A stretch of 64,000 nucleotides of DNA from Gymnothorax reevesii (taxonomy: Eukaryota > Chordata > Actinopteri > Anguilliformes > Muraenidae). A program made the translations under genes and the position numbers. The notes under the pieces were generated by a model. That model made no database searches, was not told the origin of the DNA, and saw nothing but the letters and a program-made list of their open reading frames with translations. Of this stretch, positions 38,601 through 42,059 are shown piece after piece. Every line of letters begins with the position of its first letter. Positions within the stretch are counted from its first letter, which is position 1. Location: positions 29,356,719 to 29,420,718 of the forward strand of contig CM056577.1 in NCBI GenBank assembly GCA_029721435.1. The letters are read 5' to 3'.

Positions 38601-41584
38601 CACTTACACTGAAAATAGTGTCTCTTTTCGAGTGAAGCTTGAGTGCAGGGAACACATCCCTTGAGCCGCACTAACTTACGCCGGTATTTCGTTGTCATGG
38701 CTTTCAGGTGGTTACAAACATTAGAAACTCTGGATCATTTACAGCCACGTGCTTGACACAATCGTAACTATGCAAATTTTAACTCTAATGATGATAACGA
38801 TGCCGGTAACTTACTAACTGACCACCTACTTTCAGTGTTTACGAACTGCACTGTGGTGAACTCGAGGTTAGTATTTATGTACCCACCAGTAGCTACTAAT
38901 GAACTGGCAACAGGGGAAGCTCAAAACCATCCCTTAAAAATAATGATTGAAAAAAAGTCATATCCAATCATTTAATAACATTTTACTTACTTGAACTCCA
39001 AAAATCCAAAGGATTATCATGTGTCTCCAGTTCTACTTGTTAAGTAAGAATGAGTATTAATAATTGCCATTTTCAATTCATTTAAATTACCATTGCAAAA
39101 ACTCCAAAAACTCTCAACATCATCAGATGTGGCCAGTTTTCATTAATGACGCATATCTGTTAACTCTCATGCATTTCTCGCGCTTTTCTTTACTCATGGG
39201 TTGGAAAATTCTGCGCTCAGCTGGCTCGTGGGGCGCATGTGAATCGGTCTGCGAGGCTCATGTAGCTGTAAGTCATGAGAATCCATTCTTTTCTACATTC
39301 TTAACCGCTGAATGTAGAAGGAAATGTCTGACATGTTTCACAGCTTGTTGCTTAGTGAGCCTCGCGGGCTGACCTGCGCCTTTCACGAGGCACTCGACCT
39401 CAGAATTTATGAAGATATGCTGATATTTTACGTCGTCATTTATGTGCTAAAGAAACGCCTCAATTTTGTGAAGCAATGTAGAGCAACACTATAAAAATAA
39501 ATTTGATTGTCGTTTTACCAATTAGTCTGAGAAACTTTCTAACCAAGAGAAGTAAACTGCGACAGGTTAAGTCATTCAGCACTGAGGGGTGAGGATTGAG
39601 CGTCCCTTTGCAGCAGCCGACGCGCCGCCTGTGATACCCAGTGCCCACTACTGTCAGTTATGCTCGAGTGGCATTTGTGAATATCACCTGGTGAGGAGTG
39701 GGACCGCTCCCTCAGTTAGAGGTAGGTCGATCTCTCTCTCACACTCCAGTTACATTTAAATCGTACTCACTATATAGTGAGTGGAGGGAGAGTAAGAGTG
39801 TCGTTTTTGAATACGGGCCATAGCCCAGACAAGACATGATTACAGATGGATGCCCCCCCCGGACGGACAGACAGACACAGTGATGACGACATCCCCCCTG
39901 CAATAATGCTGCCGGGGGGATAAAAATAGTAATCCTGAAGTTTCAAAAGTACCAAAAAGGCACATCTAGACTATACATAAAACACATTTACCAAGTTTCG
40001 TGCTTATCTCTTACATAGAGTTTCAACTCTGCTCTGGAAACAAACACAGTGGAATTTGCACCAAGTCCAGATTTGTTTCCATGGGAAAAAATAGGAAATA
40101 GGGACAAAAATAGGAATCCCAAAATTTCCAAAGAAGCAAAAGGCACATCTAGACTATACATGGAATACATGTACCGAGTTTGGTGCAGATATCTTGCTTC
40201 CGCTCCGGAAACAAAATTATTACAGACAAAGAGAGACGGATGGACGGACCGACGGACAGATGGATGAGGCGATGCCTATATCCCCCTGCATTTTATGCCG
40301 GGGGAATAATAAGTAGAAATGGGGTCAAAGCCCCAGTAGCTCAGCGGCCAGCACTCAAAACTAGTCGGAGCAAAACGCGGAGGAATCTCACTGTCACAAC
40401 AGACTGAACAGCCTCTAGAGAGCAATATATCATCATTTTTAGCCATAATTTAACCACACATATTTTCTAAATGGGATAATTGTACAAAATCCCAAAATGA
40501 AATATTTTTAAAACTTCCAACAGACTTTGGAGACATGCTACCAGGAAAGCTGCTCCCAAGGAAGCTCCATACGAAATATGAAGAGAATCTACACCCAGTG
40601 GTGTCAAACGAGGTGGTTGCGATTGATTTCGCTAATGGAACAAAACCACGACTACGACCATTACAATGATGCAAGAGGCCGTCTGATCCCAATATCACAG
40701 CCTGCCAATCGGCCGGTGAGCCAAAAAGCATAAATAAATGCATACAAATTGTTAAGACAAAGGAGACAAAAAAAGTACAACAATAAAAAGAAAAAAGGCG
40801 TGCAATGCACGGAATACCCCTCAGCCCGATGTCAAAGTTTTTGGAGACGCCCGCCCGCCCGCCCAACCGCACGAAGGATAGCAATACCCCATCAGCCTTC
40901 AAGGCTGAGGGGTAAAAAGCGTGATACATTTTGACTTTACATAGAACTGCATCACTTAAACAACACAGGCAAATACACCCCAATCTACTTCAAACATTTT
41001 GTGAATAACATTCTCTCTCATTTTTTTGGGCAAAATGTCTAAAATCCAAAATTCAGGCCAATGTTTCAACCTAAATGTACTAAAGACGTTTCAATACATA
41101 AATAAATAAATGTGTTATATCTACAGAAAAAAAACAGATGGTATAATTAATTAATTAAAGGCAAGTGATTTCCATACTATCCAGAAACAGATAAGCAAGT
41201 ATGGACAAGCTGCGCCGCGCTTGGCAAGAATATCTGTGTAGAATATAAATAAAACGCTCGCAGGCTGTTGATGGAAAACCGCTGTATATGGAAATTTTTT
41301 CCTTAAACGCCACATTCTGGCACCACAAGTGTGCGATAGTGTTTAAACAGATAAACTTAAACAGTACATGGGGTACTCCCATGGGGTGTTTTTCCATAGA
41401 GAAGCACAGCAAGAATGAATTAACAGTAAATCACACGCAGTTAAAATGAAGGACTCCATACCTCAAGGGCTTTGAAGACCTTCTTGTCTGAGAATTGAAT
41501 TTCGTTCCACACCACCTCCACTCCCTCCTCCGTATCCATGGCCAGGGAGGCGGTCTCAATACCCGGGACATTACCCTGGCTCAG
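4956..41584 (-). CDS. nrbp2: nrbp2, nuclear receptor binding protein 2 (pseudokinase), coding exons 2-18, 5' end outside window
   Basis: Seventeen exons on the minus strand (41462-41584, 30362-30463, 30014-30103, 25583-25623, 21286-21380, 21000-21023, 19880-19963, 19179-19234, 18714-18809, 18390-18522, 16397-16499, 16248-16298, 14913-15048, 9866-9919, 8194-8257, 7381-7436, 4956-5042) total 1395 bp: 464 residues plus stop in one frame. Every intron is GT-AG. The family is known as catalytically inactive kinase-like adaptors. The sequence agrees: VVWNE replaces the VAIK lysine, IIHGNLT replaces HRD, and IKIGS replaces DFG. NRBP2 rather than NRBP1 is indicated by [30 protein letters not shown] and the WHRLFVN insert. 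The N-terminal exon (about 50 residues in mammals) was not found. Introns range from 98 bp to more than 22 kb and the large ones are full of transposons. Teleosts may carry two copies; a versus b is not resolved. Confidence 0.95.
5270..7022. mobile_element. foldback/TIR element with inverted arms of about 380 bp
   Basis: The left arm (about 5270-5650) is repeated in reverse complement at about 6400-7022. Matched blocks include GGGTCATTACATGTCAAATC against GGGTCATTCCATGTCAGATC at the outer ends, then AATCTGAAATTTCAGCTC, CATGGCATAACTTTTTTA and GGTTGTGGAGCTATGAGG. The right arm is longer because a 271-bp hairpin-ended element is inserted in it. The roughly 750-bp centre has no recognisable transposase. 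It lies in intron 17 of nrbp2. Confidence 0.8.
6526..6796 (+). mobile_element. hairpin-ended element, copy A
   Basis: Begins AACAAGAGCAAGGCAGAGCG and ends in a GC hairpin (TGCCCCC ... GGGGGCA, 6765-6795) followed by ATAA. CGGACGACGGATGGACATGG precedes the hairpin. It is nearly identical in layout to copy B at 11967. It is nested in the right arm of the foldback element, whose left arm shows the uninterrupted site. Confidence 0.8.
7290..7371 (+). repeat. SINE 3' tail fragment
   Basis: GGGACTGGAGATGCCAAATT and a following A-run match the 3' end of the tRNA-derived SINE copies elsewhere in this window. The tRNA-like head is absent, so this is a 5'-truncated copy. It sits about 10 bp from the donor of exon 17. 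Confidence 0.55.
7381..7436 (-). CDS. nrbp2: nrbp2 coding exon 17
   Basis: 56 bp encoding [18 protein letters not shown] after a split serine codon, leaving in phase 0. It aligns with the mammalian [11 protein letters not shown] block. The acceptor is TTTCAG and the donor GTGGGT. A SINE tail fragment with an A-run lies only about 10 bp downstream, inside the following intron. Confidence 0.92.
8194..8257 (-). CDS. nrbp2: nrbp2 coding exon 16
   Basis: 64 bp, enters in phase 0 and leaves in phase 1. It encodes [20 protein letters not shown] then P. LHRQL.CD.LP is the conserved C-terminal helical region of the family. The acceptor is CATGCAG and the donor GTGAGT. Confidence 0.94.
8258..9865. other. 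nrbp2 intron 15; TAATTAC-rich stretch
   Basis: No gene is seen. From about 8400 to 9060 the sequence repeatedly contains GTAATTAC, CAATTAC and similar words in both orientations, spaced irregularly. It could be a decayed repeat or simply AT-rich sequence. No transposase or RNA gene is recognised. Confidence 0.5.
9866..9919 (-). CDS. nrbp2: nrbp2 coding exon 15
   Basis: 54 bp, phase 0 on both sides, encoding [18 protein letters not shown]. It aligns with the mammalian VIQMQCNLE... block that follows ETRK. The acceptor lies behind a long pyrimidine run (TTTTTTTTCCTAG) and the donor is GTAAGT. It is isolated between a 5-kb intron full of transposons and a 1.6-kb intron, so it would be easy to miss. 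Confidence 0.9.
10087..10555 (+). mobile_element. tRNA-derived SINE, copy 1
   Basis: The head reads CTCTCTCACTCGGTTAAGGC, an A-box-like stretch, with a degraded B box near 10143-10160. The body contains TTCGGGTATCCTCCGCCCTC, and the tail reads GGGATTAGAGATGCCAAATT. The same head, body and tail occur in reverse at 30601-31078 and 45493-45990. It is about 470 bp, long for a SINE, in intron 14. Confidence 0.75.
10795..11180 (+). mobile_element. LINE 3' end fragment (L2/Rex1-like)
   Basis: One frame reads [14 protein letters not shown], typical of the C-terminal end of fish L2/Rex1-like reverse transcriptases, followed by a short 3' UTR and an A-run at 11164-11174. It is 5' truncated and inserted in the left subterminal region of the Tc1 element. 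Confidence 0.65.
11967..12237 (+). mobile_element. hairpin-ended element, copy B
   Basis: Begins AACAAGAGCAACGCAGAGCG and ends with the hairpin TGCCCCC ... GGGGGCA (12206-12236), then ATAA. ACGACGGACGGACATGG precedes the hairpin. It is the same family as copy A, about 271 bp. It interrupts the Tc1 transposase relic, so it is younger than that insertion. Confidence 0.8.
12856..14069. other. nrbp2 intron 14, no recognised element
   Basis: Moderately AT-rich sequence with no open frame of interest, no inverted-repeat structure that I recognise and no RNA gene. Short A runs lie at 12860-12890. Confidence 0.5.
14075..14168. repeat. small palindromic MITE
   Basis: Arms AGATTGTGAAACCAG (from 14092) and CTGGTTTCACAATC (to about 14160) continue into TTTCATGAAATGGCT against AGCCATTTCACGAAA. 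They fold around a loop of about 15 bp. The ends read TAACAGTC and GGCTGTAA. The family is unknown. Confidence 0.7.
14599..14634. repeat. (TTA)n microsatellite
   Basis: Uninterrupted TTA/ATT trinucleotide tract of about 36 bp, about 280 bp downstream of exon 14 in transcript sense. Confidence 0.9.
14913..15048 (-). CDS. nrbp2: nrbp2 coding exon 14
   Basis: 136 bp, enters in phase 2 and leaves in phase 0. It encodes [20 protein letters not shown] followed by a proline and serine-rich linker ending [23 protein letters not shown] matches NRBP2 (NRBP1 has NGIYPLTAFG). TPEP before ETRK is conserved. The donor is GTGTGT and the acceptor TCTTAG. Confidence 0.95.
15343..15477. mobile_element. piggyBac-like MITE, partial copy (a)
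   Basis: Contains the GAGCTCCC...GGGAGCTCTTTTAAACAA central hairpin, GGTTTTCAACAGC, TTTTGATATCTTACAT and a right end CCCTTAAGGTTAAT. The left part is diverged or replaced. It belongs to the family at 16681, 21508, 51333 and 52663. It is in intron 13. Confidence 0.6.
15855..16222. mobile_element. piggyBac-like MITE, copy (b), interrupted
   Basis: A left end TTTAACGCTTAGAGCTCC and a right part with GTTGAAAACCTATCGCAGG, ACATGATAGGTTTTC and GGCGCTCTACGGGCTAA fit the family. The two parts are separated by an unrelated palindromic MITE at 15914-16050. The ends are degraded relative to the TTAA-flanked copies. Confidence 0.55.
15914..16050. mobile_element. TIR MITE with arms of about 40 bp
   Basis: AAGGGATAATTAATGAGAAG at the left is matched in reverse by CTTCTCGTTGATTATCCCT at the right, and the arms continue through CCACGGTTTTAA against TTAAAACCGCGG. 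The element is about 137 bp and looks like an internally deleted DNA transposon; the superfamily is not determined. Confidence 0.75.
16248..16298 (-). CDS. nrbp2: nrbp2 coding exon 13
   Basis: 51 bp encoding [16 protein letters not shown] between two split lysine codons, phase 2 on both sides. The ELDKFLEDV block is strongly conserved in both NRBP paralogues. The acceptor is CTACAG and the donor GTAAGT. Confidence 0.94.
16397..16499 (-). CDS. nrbp2: nrbp2 coding exon 12
   Basis: 103 bp encoding [20 protein letters not shown] then [13 protein letters not shown], entering with two bases of a split Tyr codon and leaving in phase 2. PEN.VEEKTK is the conserved stretch after the kinase-like domain. 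The acceptor is ATTCAG and the donor GTGAGT. The next intron is 98 bp, the shortest in the gene. Confidence 0.94.
16681..18289. mobile_element. piggyBac-like MITE, copy (c), split by a Tc1 element
   Basis: The left end TTAA-CCCTTAGATCGCTGAAAT (TTAA at 16677-16680) and the right end CCTCCAAGGG-TTAA (TTAA at 18290-18293) give an intact TTAA duplication, the piggyBac target. The MITE is split at TA by the Tc1 element at 16778-18247. It lies in intron 11. Confidence 0.75.
16778..18247 (+). mobile_element. degenerate Tc1-like transposon (copy 2)
   Basis: The ends CAACCCCAATTCC and TTTGGGGTTG are inverted and flanked by TA. The plus-strand transposase is broken by stops and indels. The best fragment (17776-17871) reads [20 protein letters not shown] followed by SRIENIW, which contains the final DDE-region glutamate. 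An internal duplication is seen at 16797-16844. It is inserted in the piggyBac-like MITE. Confidence 0.85.
18390..18522 (-). CDS. nrbp2: nrbp2 coding exon 11 (end of kinase-like domain)
   Basis: 133 bp, enters in phase 0 and leaves in phase 1. It begins [19 protein letters not shown] and continues [20 protein letters not shown], which matches NRBP2 and not NRBP1 at the RVLFEVH positions. [12 protein letters not shown] is the subdomain XI arginine block. The split last codon (T + AC) gives tyrosine, restoring the LYLLPEN alignment with mammalian QYLMPEN. The donor is GTGAGT. Confidence 0.96.
18531..18630. repeat. GA-rich microsatellite in the 191-bp intron 10
   Basis: GAGA and GAGAGA tracts on the plus strand occupy most of intron 10. 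In the transcript this is a CT-rich tract about 90 nt long immediately before the exon 11 acceptor. A polymorphic polypyrimidine tract of this length could influence splicing; that is inference. Confidence 0.9.
18714..18809 (-). CDS. nrbp2: nrbp2 coding exon 10
   Basis: 96 bp, phase 0 at both ends, 32 codons: [20 protein letters not shown] then [18 protein letters not shown] resembles NRBP2 (QTNGDT in human) more than NRBP1. The acceptor is CACATAG and the donor GTGAGT. The downstream intron is only 191 bp and is largely a CT-rich microsatellite. Confidence 0.94.
19179..19234 (-). CDS. nrbp2: nrbp2 coding exon 9
   Basis: 56 bp encoding [18 protein letters not shown] after a split first codon, leaving in phase 0. 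DIFSFG.CALE corresponds to the kinase subdomain IX helix. The junction codon with exon 8 reads TTG (Leu), which differs from the mammalian sequence, so the exact acceptor base is slightly less certain than elsewhere. The donor is GTATCG. Confidence 0.9.
19513..19560 (+). repeat. common fish repeat tail
   Basis: GGAGAAAAGCGTCTGCCATA followed by TGAATATTATGTAACGTAAT resembles the frequent teleost tail AAAAGCGTCTGCCAAATGAAT. It is short and truncated, so the parent family is not identified. Confidence 0.4.
19740..19862. repeat. CAGACAGA-rich simple repeat
   Basis: CAGACAGACAGGCAGACAGA-type tetranucleotide repeats lie just beyond the donor of exon 8. The opposite strand is open but low-complexity, not a gene. 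Confidence 0.8.
19880..19963 (-). CDS. nrbp2: nrbp2 coding exon 8
   Basis: 84 bp, phase 1 on both sides. It encodes [16 protein letters not shown] followed by [11 protein letters not shown]. The NLHFF.PEYG block is the NRBP equivalent of the activation-segment end. The first part is variable between paralogues. The acceptor is TTGCAG and the donor GTGAGT. Confidence 0.93.
21000..21023 (-). CDS. nrbp2: nrbp2 coding exon 7, 24-bp microexon
   Basis: 24 bp, phase 1 on both sides, encoding WHRLFVN between two split valine codons. The matching insert in mammalian NRBP2 begins VWHR. The exon starts with TG and ends with G, and exon 8 also starts with TG, so including or skipping it leaves a GTG codon at the junction and keeps the frame. 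The acceptor is CTGCAG and the donor GTAAGA. Whether it is alternatively spliced cannot be seen here. Confidence 0.9.
21286..21380 (-). CDS. nrbp2: nrbp2 coding exon 6 (degenerate catalytic and metal-binding motifs)
   Basis: 95 bp, 31 full codons from [14 protein letters not shown] to HNGLIKIGS, leaving in phase 1. It carries both degenerate catalytic motifs: HGN where active kinases have HRD, and IGS where they have DFG. The donor is GTGAGC and the acceptor CCATAG. It is followed at 262 bp by the 24-bp microexon. Confidence 0.95.
21508..21691. mobile_element. piggyBac-like MITE, copy (d)
   Basis: The left end TTAA-CCCTTATAGCGCTGAATT and the right end TTTAGCGCACTAAGGG-TTCA (right TTAA mutated by one base) enclose 184 bp. 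The centre is the family hairpin: GTTGAAAACTTATCATTAGC opposed to GCCACATGATAGGTTTTCAA. It is in intron 5, just beyond the acceptor side of exon 6. Confidence 0.8.
21700..23160. other. nrbp2 intron 5, no recognised element
   Basis: AT-rich sequence with an A-run at 22220-22234. Open stretches on the minus strand (22499-22973) show no family resemblance and no splice context; I see no gene here. Confidence 0.5.
23166..23486. repeat. three identical 107-bp tandem units, each a hairpin
   Basis: The word CACTGGTCGTGAAACGCACG recurs at 23171, 23278 and 23385, so the period is exactly 107 bp, and the three units look identical by eye. Within each unit CAGATTACATTCAAAGTCGA is opposed by TCGACTCTAAATGTAATCTG, giving arms of about 33 bp around a GCGAAGTTTAACGTGTATTCGC loop that itself pairs (GCGAA/TTCGC). 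It is next to a hairpin-ended element at 23506. Confidence 0.95.
23506..23645 (+). mobile_element. hairpin-ended element, copy C (short)
   Basis: Begins AACAAATGTCTGCCACTAAC, carries TATCCCCTGCCGCC near its start and TTGACGGACAGAGCC near its end, and ends with the hairpin TATCCCCCG ... CGGGGGATA (23609-23645). At about 140 bp it is the shortest complete-looking copy besides I. Confidence 0.65.
23860..23920 (+). mobile_element. hairpin-ended element, 3' end only (D)
   Basis: CGGACGGACAGAATGG precedes a 12-bp-arm hairpin TAATGCCCCTGA ... TCAGGGGCATTA (23884-23918). The 5' limit is not identified. It may belong to an element that encloses copy C. Confidence 0.55.
23921..25582. other. nrbp2 intron 5 (exon 5 side), no recognised element
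   Basis: No gene or named repeat is seen. A triple ATGAGTAATGAGTAATGAG run lies at about 24862-24885. Otherwise the sequence looks like ordinary intronic DNA. Confidence 0.5.
25583..25623 (-). CDS. nrbp2: nrbp2 coding exon 5
   Basis: 41 bp, enters in phase 0 and leaves in phase 2. It encodes [13 protein letters not shown] plus two bases (AG) that complete a serine with exon 6. The acceptor is TTCCAG and the donor GTAAGA. The short length is consistent with the many small exons of this gene. Confidence 0.93.
26330..28320 (+). pseudogene. decayed Rex1/L2-like LINE reverse transcriptase
   Basis: Plus-strand fragments in several frames form a non-LTR reverse transcriptase: [16 protein letters not shown] (26733-26790), [13 protein letters not shown] (motif A, about 27085), [10 protein letters not shown] (motif B, about 27260), then [10 protein letters not shown], where motif C should read [16 protein letters not shown] and later [11 protein letters not shown] follow. 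Stops and frameshifts separate them, and the catalytic ADD is changed, so it is inactive. It ends near GGGATCAATAAAGCTTCTC. The clade assignment is by resemblance. It lies in intron 4. Confidence 0.8.
28321..30013. other. nrbp2 intron 4 (exon 4 side); decayed repeats
   Basis: A tail fragment GGTCCAGATTTGAGGACCCC lies at about 28557-28576, matching the element at 50268. Between 28960 and 29345 the word GCGTTA(A/C)GTGCGTTAC recurs three times. No gene is seen. Confidence 0.5.
30014..30103 (-). CDS. nrbp2: nrbp2 coding exon 4
   Basis: 90 bp, phase 0, 30 codons: [20 protein letters not shown] then [10 protein letters not shown]. This hinge and helix D region is nearly identical across NRBP1 and NRBP2, so it supports the family but not the paralogue. 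The acceptor is GTTGCAG and the donor GTAATT. Confidence 0.95.
30362..30463 (-). CDS. nrbp2: nrbp2 coding exon 3
   Basis: 102 bp, phase 0 at both ends, 34 codons running [10 protein letters not shown] ... MRENRAR. It contains [13 protein letters not shown], the stretch between the helix C region and the hinge of the kinase-like domain. The acceptor is TCTCAG and the donor GTGAGT. It is separated from exon 4 by a 258-bp intron, whereas the upstream intron 2 is 11 kb. Confidence 0.95.
30601..31078 (-). mobile_element. tRNA-derived SINE, copy 2
   Basis: On the minus strand the head reads GATAGCTCACTCGGTTAAGG (A box) and GGGTTCGAGC (B box, 31004-31013), like a tRNA-derived Pol III promoter. The body and the tail GGGATTGGAGATGCCAAATT are shared with the copies at 10087 and 45493. 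It is inserted in intron 2 about 140 bp beyond exon 3. Confidence 0.85.
31640..32440. other. intron 2 stretch, possible 5' part of element E
   Basis: Begins near ATAGCTGTGGGTCATTC, which resembles the outer end of the foldback element at 5270. At 31672-31700 GTGCCAAGGGCCCTGAAGGT then TGCCAGCAG could be the 5' end of the minisatellite element E, because it resembles the arm of E's 3' hairpin. No gene is seen. Confidence 0.35.
32962..34386 (-). mobile_element. 5'-truncated RTE-like LINE inserted in the minisatellite
   Basis: The minus-strand insertion contains a 469-codon reverse transcriptase frame and a 3' tail of repeated TAAG units (read TTAAGTAAGTAAGTAA), the kind of short-repeat tail known for RTE elements. 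The sequence on either side is the 125-bp unit array of element E. The apurinic-type endonuclease region upstream of the RT is absent. Confidence 0.8.
32973..34382 (-). CDS. LINE reverse transcriptase, RTE-like, open but 5' truncated
   Basis: 469 residues without a stop. RT motifs are seen in order: [41 protein letters not shown] (motif A aspartate), [13 protein letters not shown] (motif B), [11 protein letters not shown] (motif C ADD). The C-terminal region has [11 protein letters not shown] and [13 protein letters not shown], typical of RTE-like elements in animals. The N-terminal endonuclease is missing, so this copy cannot move on its own, but the undamaged frame suggests a fairly young insertion. 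The first ATG is at the truncation junction and is probably fortuitous. The clade (RTE or RTEX) is not certain. Confidence 0.85.
   Translation of the reverse strand: MPQYVALNMIWEAEDIPMDWKLGLLVKLPKKGDLSDCANSRGIMVLVIASKVLSRIILMRMQDSADGKLRDEQAGFRSGRSCCDQITALRIIVEQSLEWNTGLYMVFVDFEKAFDSIDREMLWKILKHYGIPVKIVRMIQILYDGFQASVLHEGRMTEPFDMTTGVRQGCLLSPLLFLIALDWVTRQAYGENKTGIQFTMFKKLEDLEFADDLVLLSQRVAHARQKFESLQTEAAKVGLKVNASKTKEMRINSPSNTGDIMCEGQALERVESFTYLGSIVTTHRGSDEDVEARCRKAQSMFYMLRPVWRSQYISLWTKLRIFNSNVKSVLLYGSETWRLTSNIIKKLQSFINRRLRYILGIFWPERIANKDLWQRTKQERVEVVIRRRKWKWIGHTLRKPVNNTTRQALEWNPQGKRKRGRPKKSWKRTVTEEHQEIGMSWDQIKRASKNRVRWRKLVEALCSGKSEED
35367..36895. other. intron 2 stretch, no recognised gene
   Basis: AT-rich sequence with a T-run at 36646-36659. 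The open stretches (for example 35654-35884) have no recognisable family and no splice context. Nothing further is supported. Confidence 0.45.
37503..39921 (+). mobile_element. hairpin-ended element F, nested in G, carrying a TIR transposon
   Basis: Begins AACAAGAGCCGTCAGGCAAT with ATATCCCTCGACCCCCCGCA near its start. It carries diverged units at 37990-38400, and ends with CCGGACGGACAGACAGACAC and the hairpin ATCCCCCC ... GGGGGGAT (39891-39921), followed by AAAAA. The TIR transposon at 38410-39819 interrupts its last unit. Confidence 0.7.
38410..39819. mobile_element. 1.4-kb TIR DNA transposon, 3-bp ATA duplication
   Basis: The left end GGCCCGTATTCAGAAATGAC and the right end, read in reverse, GGCCCGTATTCAAAAACGAC are inverted repeats. 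ATA flanks both sides (38407-38409 and 39820-39822), and the surrounding repeat unit reads through if the element is removed. The left end is duplicated at 38474. A 3-bp duplication would suit a PIF/Harbinger-type element, but no transposase motif is recognised in the 1.2-kb interior. Confidence 0.75.
40795..40913 (+). mobile_element. hairpin-ended element I (short)
   Basis: The start carries GGAATACCCCTCAGCCCG, then CGCCCGCCCGCCCGCC. The end is a long hairpin ATACCCCATCAGCCTT against AAGGCTGAGGGGTA (40884-40913) followed by AAAAG. The start motif repeats the hairpin's left arm. It is about 120 bp. Confidence 0.65.
41462..41584 (-). CDS. nrbp2: nrbp2 coding exon 2
   Basis: 123 bp, phase 0 at both ends, 41 codons beginning [10 protein letters not shown] and ending KVFKALE. 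It contains [17 protein letters not shown], the start of the kinase-like fold. In VVWNE an asparagine sits where active kinases have the ATP-anchoring lysine. The acceptor is the CTGCAG just above 41584 and the donor reads GTATGG. It is the most 5' exon I can identify; the exon with the initiator ATG is not visible in the next 22.4 kb. Confidence 0.95.
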
Positions 41585-41833
41585 CTGCAGGGGGCGCCAG
41601 AGGAGAGAGAAACAGGGAGAGAGGATGATCCAGTTAGTTTACACAAGACTGTTTAATGGCTATTTTCACTTTTTCTGACACATTAGACTGAAGTTATGCT
41701 AATATAAAGCACGCACAATCTCATGAACGTATGCACAAACGCACTCGCACAAACACATGGCATCGCCCACATATGGCCGCAGATCGACACATATAGCCAG
41801 AGTTGCATTGGCTGGTCTCGTTCTCTCTTTCAA

Positions 41834-41837
<4 letters not shown>

Positions 41838-41907
<70 letters not shown>

Positions 41908-42029
41908 AGAAGAATACGCTCACCCTATCAAACACACACAAACACACTGTCTTAATCACACAAAGCACACCCATGCACACGCACACGAGCGCACACACAC
42001 ACACACACACACACACGCGCGCGCGCGCA
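41838..42029. repeat. (CA)n and (CA)n(CG)n microsatellites near exon 2
   Basis: A 66-bp pure CA tract (about 41838-41903) and a second CA tract ending in GCGCGCGCGCGC (41992-42029) lie 250-445 bp upstream of the exon 2 acceptor in transcript sense, where they read as (GT)n. Confidence 0.95.
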
Positions 42030-42059
42030 CGTCAGCAGGAAGGTCACAGTCATTGACTG

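Larger units (their letters stand above)
36900..40310 (+). mobile_element. minisatellite-bearing hairpin-ended element G, with nested F
   Basis: Units of about 120 bp at 36900-37500 and 39925-40200 share TTTTTGAGTTCTG, CTCCGGAAACAAA, TTTCCATGGAAA, CAGAAAT and AAAAGGCAC words. The element ends with GGATGGACGGACCGACGGAC and a hairpin TATATCCCCC ... GGGGGAATA (40277-40307). Between the two halves lies element F, inserted within one unit. The 5' end is not identified. Confidence 0.7.

Noticed and set aside
40327..40400. tRNA-like AGCCCCAGTAGCTCAGCGGC
   Set aside because: An A-box-like word is present but no B box or cloverleaf follows; probably a scrap of a SINE head or chance.
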